Made by a program: the position numbers and the translations under genes. Under the pieces are notes generated by a model that saw nothing but the letters and a program-made list of their open reading frames with translations, made no database searches and had not been told where the DNA came from. Shown here piece after piece: positions 46,721 through 54,127 of a stretch of DNA of 64,000 bases. Position 1 is the stretch's first letter, and the number at the start of each line of letters is the position of its first letter. The stretch lies in the NCBI GenBank assembly GCA_041558415.1, contig JBFFEY010000004.1, positions 62,001 to 126,000 on the forward strand, written 5' to 3'. The stretch comes from SG8-39 sp041558415 (GTDB lineage: Bacteria > Pseudomonadota > Gammaproteobacteria > Burkholderiales > SG8-39).

Positions 46721-48139
46721 TTACGACGACGTGCCCGTGGCCAAAAAGCGCCGCGGGCTCTTGCGGAATCGGCGGCGGCATTCCTCGGAACAGAAATGCA
46801 GGATCTGCGCGTCGTGCGCGAGCTTGAACGTGTCGTGCTCGACCGTCATGCCGCAAACCGGGTCGCGCGGCGCGGTGAAGCTCGGCGCCGCAAGCCTGCG
46901 CTCGCCAACGCCCAGCTCGGCGAAAAGCTTGGCGAAATCGAGCAGCAGCCGCGGCAGCAGAAAGCGGTGCCGCACGCGCTCGCGTCCCGAGGCGCCGTAG
47001 GCGCGCGCCGCATCCGGGTCTTCCAGCAGGCGCACGATCGCCGCAGCGCAGGCCTCCACCGAGTCCACCAGCACACCGCCTGCACCGTCGGCCATCTGCA
47101 ATGGAATGCCACCGGCGCGTCCGGCGACCACCGGTGTGCCTTTCCACAGCGCTTCGGACACGACCAGACCGAAGCCCTCGCGGATCGATTTCTGCAGCAC
47201 CACGTCCGACAGACGCTGGAAGGCGTTGACCTCGACGTTCGATACCCCGGTCAGGTTGGTGAAGACGTGGACCAGCGGCTCGTTGCGTATCGCCGCACAC
47301 ACGCGGCGGTACATCTCCGAGCCCTCCGGATCGTCCAGCGCCATGCTGCCGACCAGCGCGAGCTGCAGATTCGGCACCGATTCGCGCGCCAGACGGTAGG
47401 CCTCGATCACGCCGAGCGGATCCTTCCAGCGGTCGAAGCGCGAGATCTGCGTCACCAGCGGGTGCTCGAAGTCGATTCCGATCCAGGCCAGGATCTGGTG
47501 CGCCAGATGGCGCGGCAGATCGAGATTCTTCGGCGACAGCGGATCGATCGCCGGCGGGATGATCTGCACGTTCGCGATCGGCAAGTCGGGCGGCACGAAC
47601 TCGCGCATCGTGTACACCGCCGCGTCATAGCCGTCCAGCAGCCCGCGCAGGAACCCCCAGACCTCGGCGTTCGGCTGGCCGGTGTCGATGTGACAGCGCC
47701 AGATCCAGCGCGCACTGTTGCGGTTGCCGCGCGCCAGCATCGCCGCGGGCTGCGGGTCGTGGATCACGACGTAGTCGTAGCGCTCCTCGAAGGCACGCGC
47801 GTTCTTTTCCGCGGTTGCGAGATAGACTGCGCGCTCCTCGGCGGTGAGCGTCTCGCTCGCGCCCTGCAGCGCGTTGTGGATCTTCTTCGTCACGCGGAAG
47901 AACGCCTCGTCGCCCGCGATCAACTTCCAGTCGGTGACGACGCCGAGCCCGTTCCACAGCGGCACCGCGGCGTTTAGCAGCTCCGACACCCCGCCACCGT
48001 AGGCGGTGGCGTTTACGTGCACCACGCGGGCGCCGCGCAAGGGTTCGGCTGCTTCGACAAGGGCGTCGAGGATCTCGTCCGGCACGATGCCGCGGTAGGA
48101 CTGGATCGAGCGGACGCCGGTTTCGACCGTGTGCAGCAT
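46721..48139 (-). CDS. Trehalose-synthase-like glycosyltransferase (GT4) with C-terminal YHS domain
   Basis: A 472-residue protein. Residues 1 to about 415 are a GT-B glycosyltransferase of the TreT type: RVVHVNATAYGGGVSELLN, RWIWRCHIDTGQP, SRFDRWKDPLGVIEAY and the nucleotide-sugar motif IREGFGLVVSEALWKGTPVV. TreT forms trehalose from a nucleotide-glucose and glucose. Residues about 424-468 are a YHS domain (PRDPVCGMTVE, LHFCSEECRRRF), a small metal- or copper-associated module. This fusion is unusual. The gene follows galT on the same strand by 12 bases, which suggests a shared sugar pathway. Both domains look complete. Confidence 0.85.
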   Translation of the reverse strand: MLHTVETGVRSIQSYRGIVPDEILDALVEAAEPLRGARVVHVNATAYGGGVSELLNAAVPLWNGLGVVTDWKLIAGDEAFFRVTKKIHNALQGASETLTAEERAVYLATAEKNARAFEERYDYVVIHDPQPAAMLARGNRNSARWIWRCHIDTGQPNAEVWGFLRGLLDGYDAAVYTMREFVPPDLPIANVQIIPPAIDPLSPKNLDLPRHLAHQILAWIGIDFEHPLVTQISRFDRWKDPLGVIEAYRLARESVPNLQLALVGSMALDDPEGSEMYRRVCAAIRNEPLVHVFTNLTGVSNVEVNAFQRLSDVVLQKSIREGFGLVVSEALWKGTPVVAGRAGGIPLQMADGAGGVLVDSVEACAAAIVRLLEDPDAARAYGASGRERVRHRFLLPRLLLDFAKLFAELGVGERRLAAPSFTAPRDPVCGMTVEHDTFKLAHDAQILHFCSEECRRRFRKSPRRFLATGTSS

Positions 48140-48151
48140 CGCGCCTGCCGA

Positions 48152-49132
48152 TCAGCGCCGCGGCAGTTGGGCGCGCAGCGCCTGCGCCGCCGCCTCCGGC
48201 GTCTGCACGTTGACCACGATGCGCGAGCCGAGCTCGAAGCCGGCGCGCAGCGTGATGCGCGGCTGCACGTCGACGAACCAGTGGTTCGCCAGGCGGTGCA
48301 CCTGGTCGAGCGGTGGCGTCATGACGACCAGGTTGTAGTGCGGATCCTCGAGCACCGTGTGCAGCGCGCCCATCACCACGCGCAGGTGCGCGGCGAGGTC
48401 GTCGAGCTCGACCGACTTCACCTCGGCGAAGCTCGGCGCATGGCGCAGCGGCACGATCTGGATCTGCCAGGGCACGCGCGAGGCGTACGGCGCGAGCGTG
48501 ACGTAGTGCGCGCTGCGGTACACCACGCGCTCGCCGCCGCCCAGCTCGCGCCCCACCACGTGGCACATGCCGCAGTGCCCGGTGCTGTCGAAGATTGCGA
48601 CCTCCTCCTGGGTACGATTGCGCACCTCGGGCGAGACCACCGGCGTGGCCACGATCTGCGCGTGCGGGTGCGACAGGCTGGTGCCCGCGCGCCGGCCCTG
48701 GTTCTTGAACAGCACCACGTGGCGCGCCACGCCGGTCAGCGCCGCGAGCACGCGGAAGCGCCGCACGTAGATCTCGAGCACGTCGCGCAGCCGCCCGACG
48801 GGCAGCGTGGCGAGCGTGGCATCGTGCTCGGGCGACTCGACGATCACCTCGTGCTGCCCGTAGGCCGGCAGCCGGCGCCAGCCCTCCGGCACCTCCGAGT
48901 AGCGCACCGCGGCGCGGCGCTCGACGTCGAGCGTCGGGTAGCGGTTGGGGGCCGCGCGCACGATCCAGTTGCCTTTGTCGTCGTCGATGCGGTCCGTTTC
49001 CTGCGGCATCATCGCTTCGTTGCCGGGGCAGAACGGGCACTCGCCGCCGTCGCCGTCGTGCGGCCGCTTGGCGCGCTCCGGATTGATGACCACCCAGTCG
49101 TGAGTGATCGGATCCTGCCTCAGCTCGGACAT
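48152..49132 (-). CDS. galT: Galactose-1-phosphate uridylyltransferase family protein
   Basis: A 326-residue HIT-superfamily transferase. The catalytic motif is SLSHPHAQIVATP with H155 and H157, and there are two cysteine pairs, CPFC near 32 and CGMC near 190, for the zinc site. It exchanges UMP between UDP-glucose and galactose-1-phosphate or a similar sugar phosphate. The ATG at 49132 has a GGAG site; a TTG further upstream is less likely. It is the first gene of a pair with the trehalose-synthase-like gene, so its product may supply the nucleotide sugar used there. The substrate need not be galactose. Confidence 0.88.
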   Translation of the reverse strand: MSELRQDPITHDWVVINPERAKRPHDGDGGECPFCPGNEAMMPQETDRIDDDKGNWIVRAAPNRYPTLDVERRAAVRYSEVPEGWRRLPAYGQHEVIVESPEHDATLATLPVGRLRDVLEIYVRRFRVLAALTGVARHVVLFKNQGRRAGTSLSHPHAQIVATPVVSPEVRNRTQEEVAIFDSTGHCGMCHVVGRELGGGERVVYRSAHYVTLAPYASRVPWQIQIVPLRHAPSFAEVKSVELDDLAAHLRVVMGALHTVLEDPHYNLVVMTPPLDQVHRLANHWFVDVQPRITLRAGFELGSRIVVNVQTPEAAAQALRAQLPRR

Positions 49133-49254
49133 GTCGATCCGCTCCAAGGCTATGTTTCACACGCCGCGGCCCCGCTGCAGTTGATCTCCGTCAACCCGGC
49201 GAGCGCTCGTCGACGCGAGATTGTGCATCGGGCCCTGCGCAGCGCAGCAAATCC

Positions 49255-50604
49255 ATGTCCTCTCTCGCGAACAAAGCCCGCCGCCGGATCGTGATCGTCG
49301 GCGCCGCAGGCCGCGACTTTCACAATTTCAACGTCGTCTTTCGCGACGACCCGGCGGCCGAGGTGGTCGCCTTCACCGCGGCGCAGATTCCCGGCATCGC
49401 CGAACGCCGCTACCCGGCGGCGCTCGCCGGCGCACGCTACCCCGATGGCATCCCGATCCTCGCCGAGGCCGAGCTCGACGCGCTGCTTAGCACGCAGCAT
49501 GTCGACGCGGTCGTGTTCGCCTACAGCGACGTCGCGCATGCGCAGGTCATGCACCTCGCCTCGCGCGCGCTCGCGGGCGGCGCCGACTTCACCCTGCTCG
49601 GCCCCGCGCGCACCATGCTCGCCGCGGCGCGCCCCGTGATCGCCGTGTCCGCGGTGCGCACCGGCTGCGGCAAGTCGCAGACCGCGCGCTACCTCTCGCG
49701 ACGCCTGCGCGCGCGCGGCCTGCGCGTTGCAGTCGTGCGCCACCCGATGCCCTACGGCGACCTGGCACGGCAGGCGGTGCAGCGCTTCGCCACGCGCGCC
49801 GATCTCGACGCCGCCGACTGCAGCATCGAGGAGCGCGAGGAGTACGAGCCGCATCTCGCCCTCGGCAACGTGGTGCATGCCGGCATCGACACGCGCCGCG
49901 TGCTCGACGCCGCCGTCGAGGACGCCGACCTCATCCTGTGGGACGGCGGCAACAACGACTTTCCCTTCGTCCGCCCGGACCTGCACATCGTGCTGACCGA
50001 CGCGCTGCGCCCGGGCCAGGAGGCGACGCATCACCCCGGCGAGGCGGTGCTGCGCATGGCCGACGTGGTGGTGATCGCGAAGAGCGACGCGGCACCGCGT
50101 GCCGACGTGACCCGCGTCGAGGCGGCGGTACGGCGCATCAACCCGCGTGCGCATCGCCTGCGCGGCGCCTCGCCGGTGACCTTAGACGACGCGCCCGCGC
50201 TGCGCGGGCGGCGCGTCATCGTGGTGGAGGACGGGCCGACGACGACGCACGGCGGCATGGCGCACGGCGCCGGCTACGCAGCGGCGCGCGCCGCCGGCGC
50301 CGACATCATCGATCCGCGCGGCTGCGCCGCGCCCGCGATTGCGCCGCTCTACGACCGGTACCCGCAGCTCGGCCCGGTGCTGCCGGCGATGGGCTACTCG
50401 GCCGCGGAGCGCGCCGCGCTCGCCGCCACCATCGAGGCGAGCAGCGCCGAGTTCGTCGTCAGCGGCACGCCGCACGATCTCGCCGCGCTGCTCGGCCTCG
50501 CGAAGCCGGTGCTGCGCGCGCGCTACGAATTCGCCGAGGTCGACGCCCCCGGGCTGTGGGGCGAGGTCGAGGCCTTCCTGCAACGCGCGCTCGCCGCGCG
50601 CTAG
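49255..50604 (+). CDS. Cyclic 2,3-diphosphoglycerate-synthetase-like P-loop GTPase
   Basis: A 449-residue protein opening RRIVIVGAAGRDFHNFNVVF, followed by VIAVSAVRTGCGKSQTARYL, a P-loop, and DLILWDGGNNDFPFVRPDL. This matches proteins often labelled cyclic 2,3-diphosphoglycerate synthetase, an enzyme known from thermophilic archaea. In bacteria its role is untested; GTP-binding metal-insertion or P-loop chaperone roles are also possible. It is divergent from galT. Its stop shares CTAG with the convergent DUF2189 gene. Confidence 0.82.
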   Translation: MSSLANKARRRIVIVGAAGRDFHNFNVVFRDDPAAEVVAFTAAQIPGIAERRYPAALAGARYPDGIPILAEAELDALLSTQHVDAVVFAYSDVAHAQVMHLASRALAGGADFTLLGPARTMLAAARPVIAVSAVRTGCGKSQTARYLSRRLRARGLRVAVVRHPMPYGDLARQAVQRFATRADLDAADCSIEEREEYEPHLALGNVVHAGIDTRRVLDAAVEDADLILWDGGNNDFPFVRPDLHIVLTDALRPGQEATHHPGEAVLRMADVVVIAKSDAAPRADVTRVEAAVRRINPRAHRLRGASPVTLDDAPALRGRRVIVVEDGPTTTHGGMAHGAGYAAARAAGADIIDPRGCAAPAIAPLYDRYPQLGPVLPAMGYSAAERAALAATIEASSAEFVVSGTPHDLAALLGLAKPVLRARYEFAEVDAPGLWGEVEAFLQRALAAR

Positions 50605-51380
50605 CCTTCTGCGGGCGCGACCGTCTCGCGGTAGGCGTGCCAGGTGGCGTGCCCGATTACCGGCAGCGCGACGATCAACCCGAGATAGAGCGAGACGAAG
50701 CCGAGCGCGGTGAGCGCGACGACGATCAAGCCCCACAGCACCATGGGTCGAAAGTTGCGGCGCAGCACGTTGAAGCTGACGATCATTGCCGAGACGCAGT
50801 CCATCTTCTCGCGGTCGAGCAGCATCGGCAGCGACACCGCCGAGGTGGCGAACACCAGCAGCGCGAGCCCGGCGCCGGCCGCGGCGTAGGCGAGCAGGAA
50901 GCCCCAGGCATCGGGCGAGCGGCCGAGTTCGGCGACGAATTCCACCAGCGTCGGCGTGCCGTCGGGAAAGAACAGCGCCACCACCACCACCGAGACGCGG
51001 ACCCAGACCGCGAGCGACAGCGTGAGGATCAGCGCGTAGAAGCCGATCGAGGGGAAGTTAGCCTTCCACGCGGTCAGGGTCGGCGCCAGCGCAACGGCTT
51101 CGCCCTGCCCGCGCCGCCGGCTGACGTCGTACAGGCCGATGGCGAGGAAGGGGCCGACCAGCAGGAAGCCCGTGGTGAGCGCGAGCCCGACCGCGCCCGC
51201 GTAATAGCGCGTCAGCAGGAAGCCCATCAGCGCGAGCACCGCACCGTAGAACAGGCCGGGCGCCGGCGCGGCACGCAGGTCGCCCCAGCCGCGGCGCAGC
51301 CAGCGCCAGGGTGCGTGCCCATCGACCGTGCGCACGCTCGGCCAGACGAAGGGGGCGTCCTTTTCAGCGGTTTCGGGCAC
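50601..51380 (-). CDS. DUF2189 family membrane protein
   Basis: A 259-residue protein with six or so hydrophobic segments. The N-terminal soluble part (RTVDGHAPWRWLRRGWGDL) and the segment LLVGPFLAIGLYDVSRR are typical of DUF2189, found in proteobacteria and often near cytochrome genes. Function unknown. The GTG start has a TACACT box ending 6 bases before it and no ribosome site. It shares CTAG with the convergent GTPase gene. Confidence 0.85.
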   Translation of the reverse strand: MPETAEKDAPFVWPSVRTVDGHAPWRWLRRGWGDLRAAPAPGLFYGAVLALMGFLLTRYYAGAVGLALTTGFLLVGPFLAIGLYDVSRRRGQGEAVALAPTLTAWKANFPSIGFYALILTLSLAVWVRVSVVVVALFFPDGTPTLVEFVAELGRSPDAWGFLLAYAAAGAGLALLVFATSAVSLPMLLDREKMDCVSAMIVSFNVLRRNFRPMVLWGLIVVALTALGFVSLYLGLIVALPVIGHATWHAYRETVAPAEG

Positions 51381-51386
51381 GGGGCA

Positions 51387-51392
51387 AGTGTA
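51387..51392 (-). promoter_or_regulatory. -10-like TACACT box of the DUF2189 gene
   Basis: TACACT on the minus strand followed by 6 bases and the GTG start codon, with no ribosome site. Confidence 0.4.
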
Positions 51393-51425
51393 GTGGTCCT
51401 GCGCCGGCGCGCAATGCGCGACGCC

Positions 51426-52169
51426 TCAGCCCGAGGGTAAGTCCTTCGCGCAGCGAAAGCCGATGTACACCGCGGTGAAGTCGGCGGGCTTGTCGGCAAT
51501 GTGTTCGGCCTGCATCTGCGCGGCGCCGTACCACCACGAGCCGCCGCGCGTGCGGCGCTCGCTGCCGCGGCCGGCGTCGACCCACTCCCAGACGTTGGCA
51601 CCCATGTCGTACAGGCCGTTGACGCCGGCGCGCGTGCTGCGCGCCGGCACATGCCCCTCGCCGCGCGCGAGCAGTGCGCCGGCTGAGCCGGCATGCGCGC
51701 CGCCGCAGTCGCCCAGACAGTTCGCGCCGACGGGTGAGTCGCCGGTCGGGTAGGGATAGGTCTTGCCGCGCGCGAAGGGCGGCGGCGGCGCGGCGCGGCG
51801 CTCGGTGTAGGCCGCCTCGACCCACTCCGCGTCGCGCGGCAGACGCTTGCCGGCCCATGCGCAGTAGGCCTGCGCCTCGGCAAAGGTGACGTGCACCGCC
51901 GGCTCGTCCGGCCGGCCCGGCCTGCCGTACGGCGCGCGCCAGTGCCAGCCGCGCTTTTGCTGCCAGCCGGCGGCGTAGACGTGCCCGCCGCCGTCGCGCT
52001 CGGCCTTGGTCTTCGTGCCGGTCGCCGCGACGAAGCGTTCGAACGCGCCAATCGTCACTTCGGTAGGATCGATGGCGAAGCGGCCGATCGGCTGCATGTC
52101 ATCGGCCGCGACGGCCGCTGCCGGCGCGGCGAGCAGGAAGCCGTGAGCAATGAGGCGGGCGAGGCTCAT
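51426..52169 (-). CDS. Exported SUMF1/formylglycine-enzyme-fold protein
   Basis: A 247-residue protein with a signal peptide (about residues 1-22, ending VAADDM). The rest is an FGE-sulfatase-fold domain: FAIDPTEVTIGAFERFVAAT, VHVTFAEAQAYCAWAGKRLPR, GLYDMGANVWEWVD, RGGSW and a closing IGFRCAKDLPSG. True formylglycine enzymes oxidise a sulfatase cysteine using a copper-binding cysteine pair, which is not clearly present here, and no sulfatase gene is nearby. It may act on another protein or bind a ligand. The start overlaps the stop of the upstream CIA30 gene by 4 bases (ATGA). Confidence 0.85.
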   Translation of the reverse strand: MSLARLIAHGFLLAAPAAAVAADDMQPIGRFAIDPTEVTIGAFERFVAATGTKTKAERDGGGHVYAAGWQQKRGWHWRAPYGRPGRPDEPAVHVTFAEAQAYCAWAGKRLPRDAEWVEAAYTERRAAPPPPFARGKTYPYPTGDSPVGANCLGDCGGAHAGSAGALLARGEGHVPARSTRAGVNGLYDMGANVWEWVDAGRGSERRTRGGSWWYGAAQMQAEHIADKPADFTAVYIGFRCAKDLPSG

Positions 52170-52735
52170 CGCGGCATCCCGCCAAGCAGGTCGACCGCGC
52201 GCACTTCGAGCCGGAAGGGGCCGGCCTGGCGGTCGGCGATGAGGAAACCGAGCGTCACGATGCGCGCCGGATCGAGCGGCGGCGCGTCGGGCACGTCGCG
52301 CCCGCGGTGTTTCGGCACGAAGTCCCTGAGCGGCAGCCTGAGCGTGGTCCACTCGCCCGCCGGGGTGGCGAACGCCGCCTGGTATTGCACGCCGTCGAAG
52401 GCCTCGTCGGTCTTGAGGTTCAGCTTGTAGCGCTTGCCGTCGCCGCGCACTTCGAGTCGCAGGGCCTGCGCGCCCGTCACGCCGAGCGGCGCCGGCGCGC
52501 TGCGCACCGAGGCGAAGCCGCCGCCGTGTTCGAGCGAGACCTCGCCGCTGAACACGAGCCAGCCGTCGTGCGCGATCTCTGCGGCGCCGCGTGACACGCC
52601 GCCCATCACGCCGTCGTTGATCGCGCGCCATTCCAGCGTGCGTCCCGGCGCGGGCGGGAAGAGGCGCAGCTCGGCGCCGATGGACGACTGGCTCATAAGC
52701 AAAACCACGATCGCAAGAAGGAGACGCGGGAACAC
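52166..52735 (-). CDS. Exported CIA30-family protein
   Basis: A 189-residue protein with the CIA30 (complex I intermediate-associated protein 30) core: NDGVMGGVSRGAAEIAHDGW, LVFSGEVSLEHGGGFASVRS, and a C-terminal beta-sandwich of the galactose-binding type. The GTG at 52735 gives an N-terminal signal peptide (LLLAIVVLLMSQSSIGA), and a TAGACT box lies 11 bases before it. A TTG at 52792 and an ATG at 52696 are alternatives. The gene is coupled to the SUMF1-like gene. Bacterial members are mostly of unknown function. Confidence 0.8.
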   Translation of the reverse strand: MFPRLLLAIVVLLMSQSSIGAELRLFPPAPGRTLEWRAINDGVMGGVSRGAAEIAHDGWLVFSGEVSLEHGGGFASVRSAPAPLGVTGAQALRLEVRGDGKRYKLNLKTDEAFDGVQYQAAFATPAGEWTTLRLPLRDFVPKHRGRDVPDAPPLDPARIVTLGFLIADRQAGPFRLEVRAVDLLGGMPR

Positions 52736-52791
52736 GGTGGGTCGCAAGTCTAGCGCGAGAAGCACCGCCGCCGCGGTAGAGTAGCGCGGCA

Positions 52792-53331
52792 ATGAACCGG
52801 CGCAGTTTTCTATTGGCCTGGGCAGGGCTTGCGCTCGGCGGCTGCACGACGCCGGGCGTGACGCTCGACGTGCCTTACGTCTCGACGCCGCACGAGGTGG
52901 TCGAGGCGATGCTCAAGCTCGCCAGGGTCGGGCCGAACGACGTGGTCTACGACCTCGGCTGCGGCGACGGTCGCTTCGTCATCGCCGCGGCGAAGGCATT
53001 CGGCGCCCGCGGCGTCGGCGTCGACATCGATCCGGCGCGCATCGCCGAGGCGAGCGCAGCCGCGGCAAGCGAGGGCGTCAGCGATCGCGTGCGCTTCCTG
53101 CAGCAGGACCTGTTCACCGTCGAGCTGTCGCCGGCGACGGTGGTGACGCTCTTCCTGCTGCCCGAGCTGAACGACCGCCTGGCGCCGAAGCTGCGTCGCG
53201 AGCTGCGCGACGGGGCGCGCATCGTGTCGCACCGCTGGACGATCCGCGGCTGGCCGCCCGAAGACGCCATCGGGGTCGACGTCGAGGAAGTGCGCCACGA
53301 GGCGTTTCTCTGGGTGAACCACAAGGGCTGA
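52792..53331 (+). CDS. SAM-dependent methyltransferase with twin-arginine/lipoprotein-like leader
   Basis: A 179-residue protein: a Rossmann methyltransferase core with motif I VVYDLGCGDGRFVIAAAKA, motif II VGVDIDPARI, and later RVRFLQQDLF. The first 20 residues read NRRSFLLAWAGLALGGC, which looks like a Tat motif (RRSFLL) followed by a lipobox. If used, the domain would be outside the cytoplasm, where SAM is absent, so the leader may be a membrane anchor or the start may differ. It is divergent from the CIA30 gene. Confidence 0.75.
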   Translation: MNRRSFLLAWAGLALGGCTTPGVTLDVPYVSTPHEVVEAMLKLARVGPNDVVYDLGCGDGRFVIAAAKAFGARGVGVDIDPARIAEASAAAASEGVSDRVRFLQQDLFTVELSPATVVTLFLLPELNDRLAPKLRRELRDGARIVSHRWTIRGWPPEDAIGVDVEEVRHEAFLWVNHKG

Positions 53332-53380
53332 CGCGCACAACAGGCCGGCTTCAGACGACCGCCTGCGCCTGCTCGTCGCG

Positions 53381-53689
53381 TTGCGCGACTGCGACGTGTT
53401 TTACGTCGCCGGTTCGCAGCCGGCAGCGCATTACATCGCCGATCGCGAGGTCGGCGGCGTGCTGTTCTTCGGCCCGAACCTCGAGCCCGGCGCCGACGGC
53501 TGGCCGACGCTCATCGCGCGTGCCGGCGACGCCTCGTCCGAGAACCGCCTGATCGGCGCGCTCGGGCCGCAGGACATCGCCTTCGAGTACGCATTCACCG
53601 ACGTGTTCGAGGACGGGCGCACGCGCTGCGGTCCCGGCGCCGGCAACGCGGTGAAGGCGCGCCTGCAGCGCCTGCTCGACGCGGACTGA
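53381..53689 (+). CDS. Hypothetical protein, 102 aa
   Basis: A short protein with DCDVFYVAGSQPAAHYIADREVGGVLFFG and a repetitive Gly-rich second half. No ATG or GTG exists upstream in the frame before the TGA at 53315; the TTG at 53381 is the best start. It may be co-transcribed with the methyltransferase gene. No family is recognised. Codon bias supports a real gene but the start is weak. Confidence 0.5.
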   Translation: MRDCDVFYVAGSQPAAHYIADREVGGVLFFGPNLEPGADGWPTLIARAGDASSENRLIGALGPQDIAFEYAFTDVFEDGRTRCGPGAGNAVKARLQRLLDAD

Positions 53690-53770
53690 TTCAGGTAACG
53701 CGGGCGCGCAACCTCCTCCTTCGCTGCGCGCCCGCGCAGCGATCGCAAAGCGCGTGCCGCTCCCCGCCGG

Positions 53771-53965
53771 CTAGGCGAACTGCGAGAGCAGACCGAGCAG
53801 CACGAACAGCGCCGCCAGACCCTGCCAGCCGACGCGCTTGAACATCCACACGTGGCTCATGCGCTGGTCTTCGACGCCCCCTTGGGCCATCGACACGACG
53901 CCGTTGAATAACGCGTAGGCCGCGAGCGCGAACCCAATGACTGCGAACAGAGCGATCGGGTCCAT
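53771..53965 (-). CDS. Small two-helix membrane protein (HIG1-like topology)
   Basis: A 64-residue protein with two membrane helices (about 4-24 and 46-62) around a short polar loop SMAQGGVEDQRMSHVWMFKR. This matches the twin-helix HIG1-type layout seen with respiratory supercomplex factors; the family assignment is tentative. An AGGAGGTGACGG stretch lies just upstream of the ATG and supports translation. Confidence 0.65.
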   Translation of the reverse strand: MDPIALFAVIGFALAAYALFNGVVSMAQGGVEDQRMSHVWMFKRVGWQGLAALFVLLGLLSQFA

Positions 53966-54127
53966 CCGTCACCTCCTGGTCATCGGTCTGAACCGGTTTC
54001 TATTGCGGCACCACGGCCGGCGCAGTGCAAGCCCCTGCCGCGCTTTTGCTTGCGCTGGGTCAAGGCGGCGGCAAATTAATTGCCAAATTGCCCGCGCGCC
54101 CTTCTTGGGCGCCGCAGCAAGCGGGGC

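Noticed and set aside
53381..53689. Treating the 102-residue frame as a shadow
   Set aside because: No longer gene lies opposite, its composition is balanced and codon use is like real genes, so it was kept at moderate confidence.
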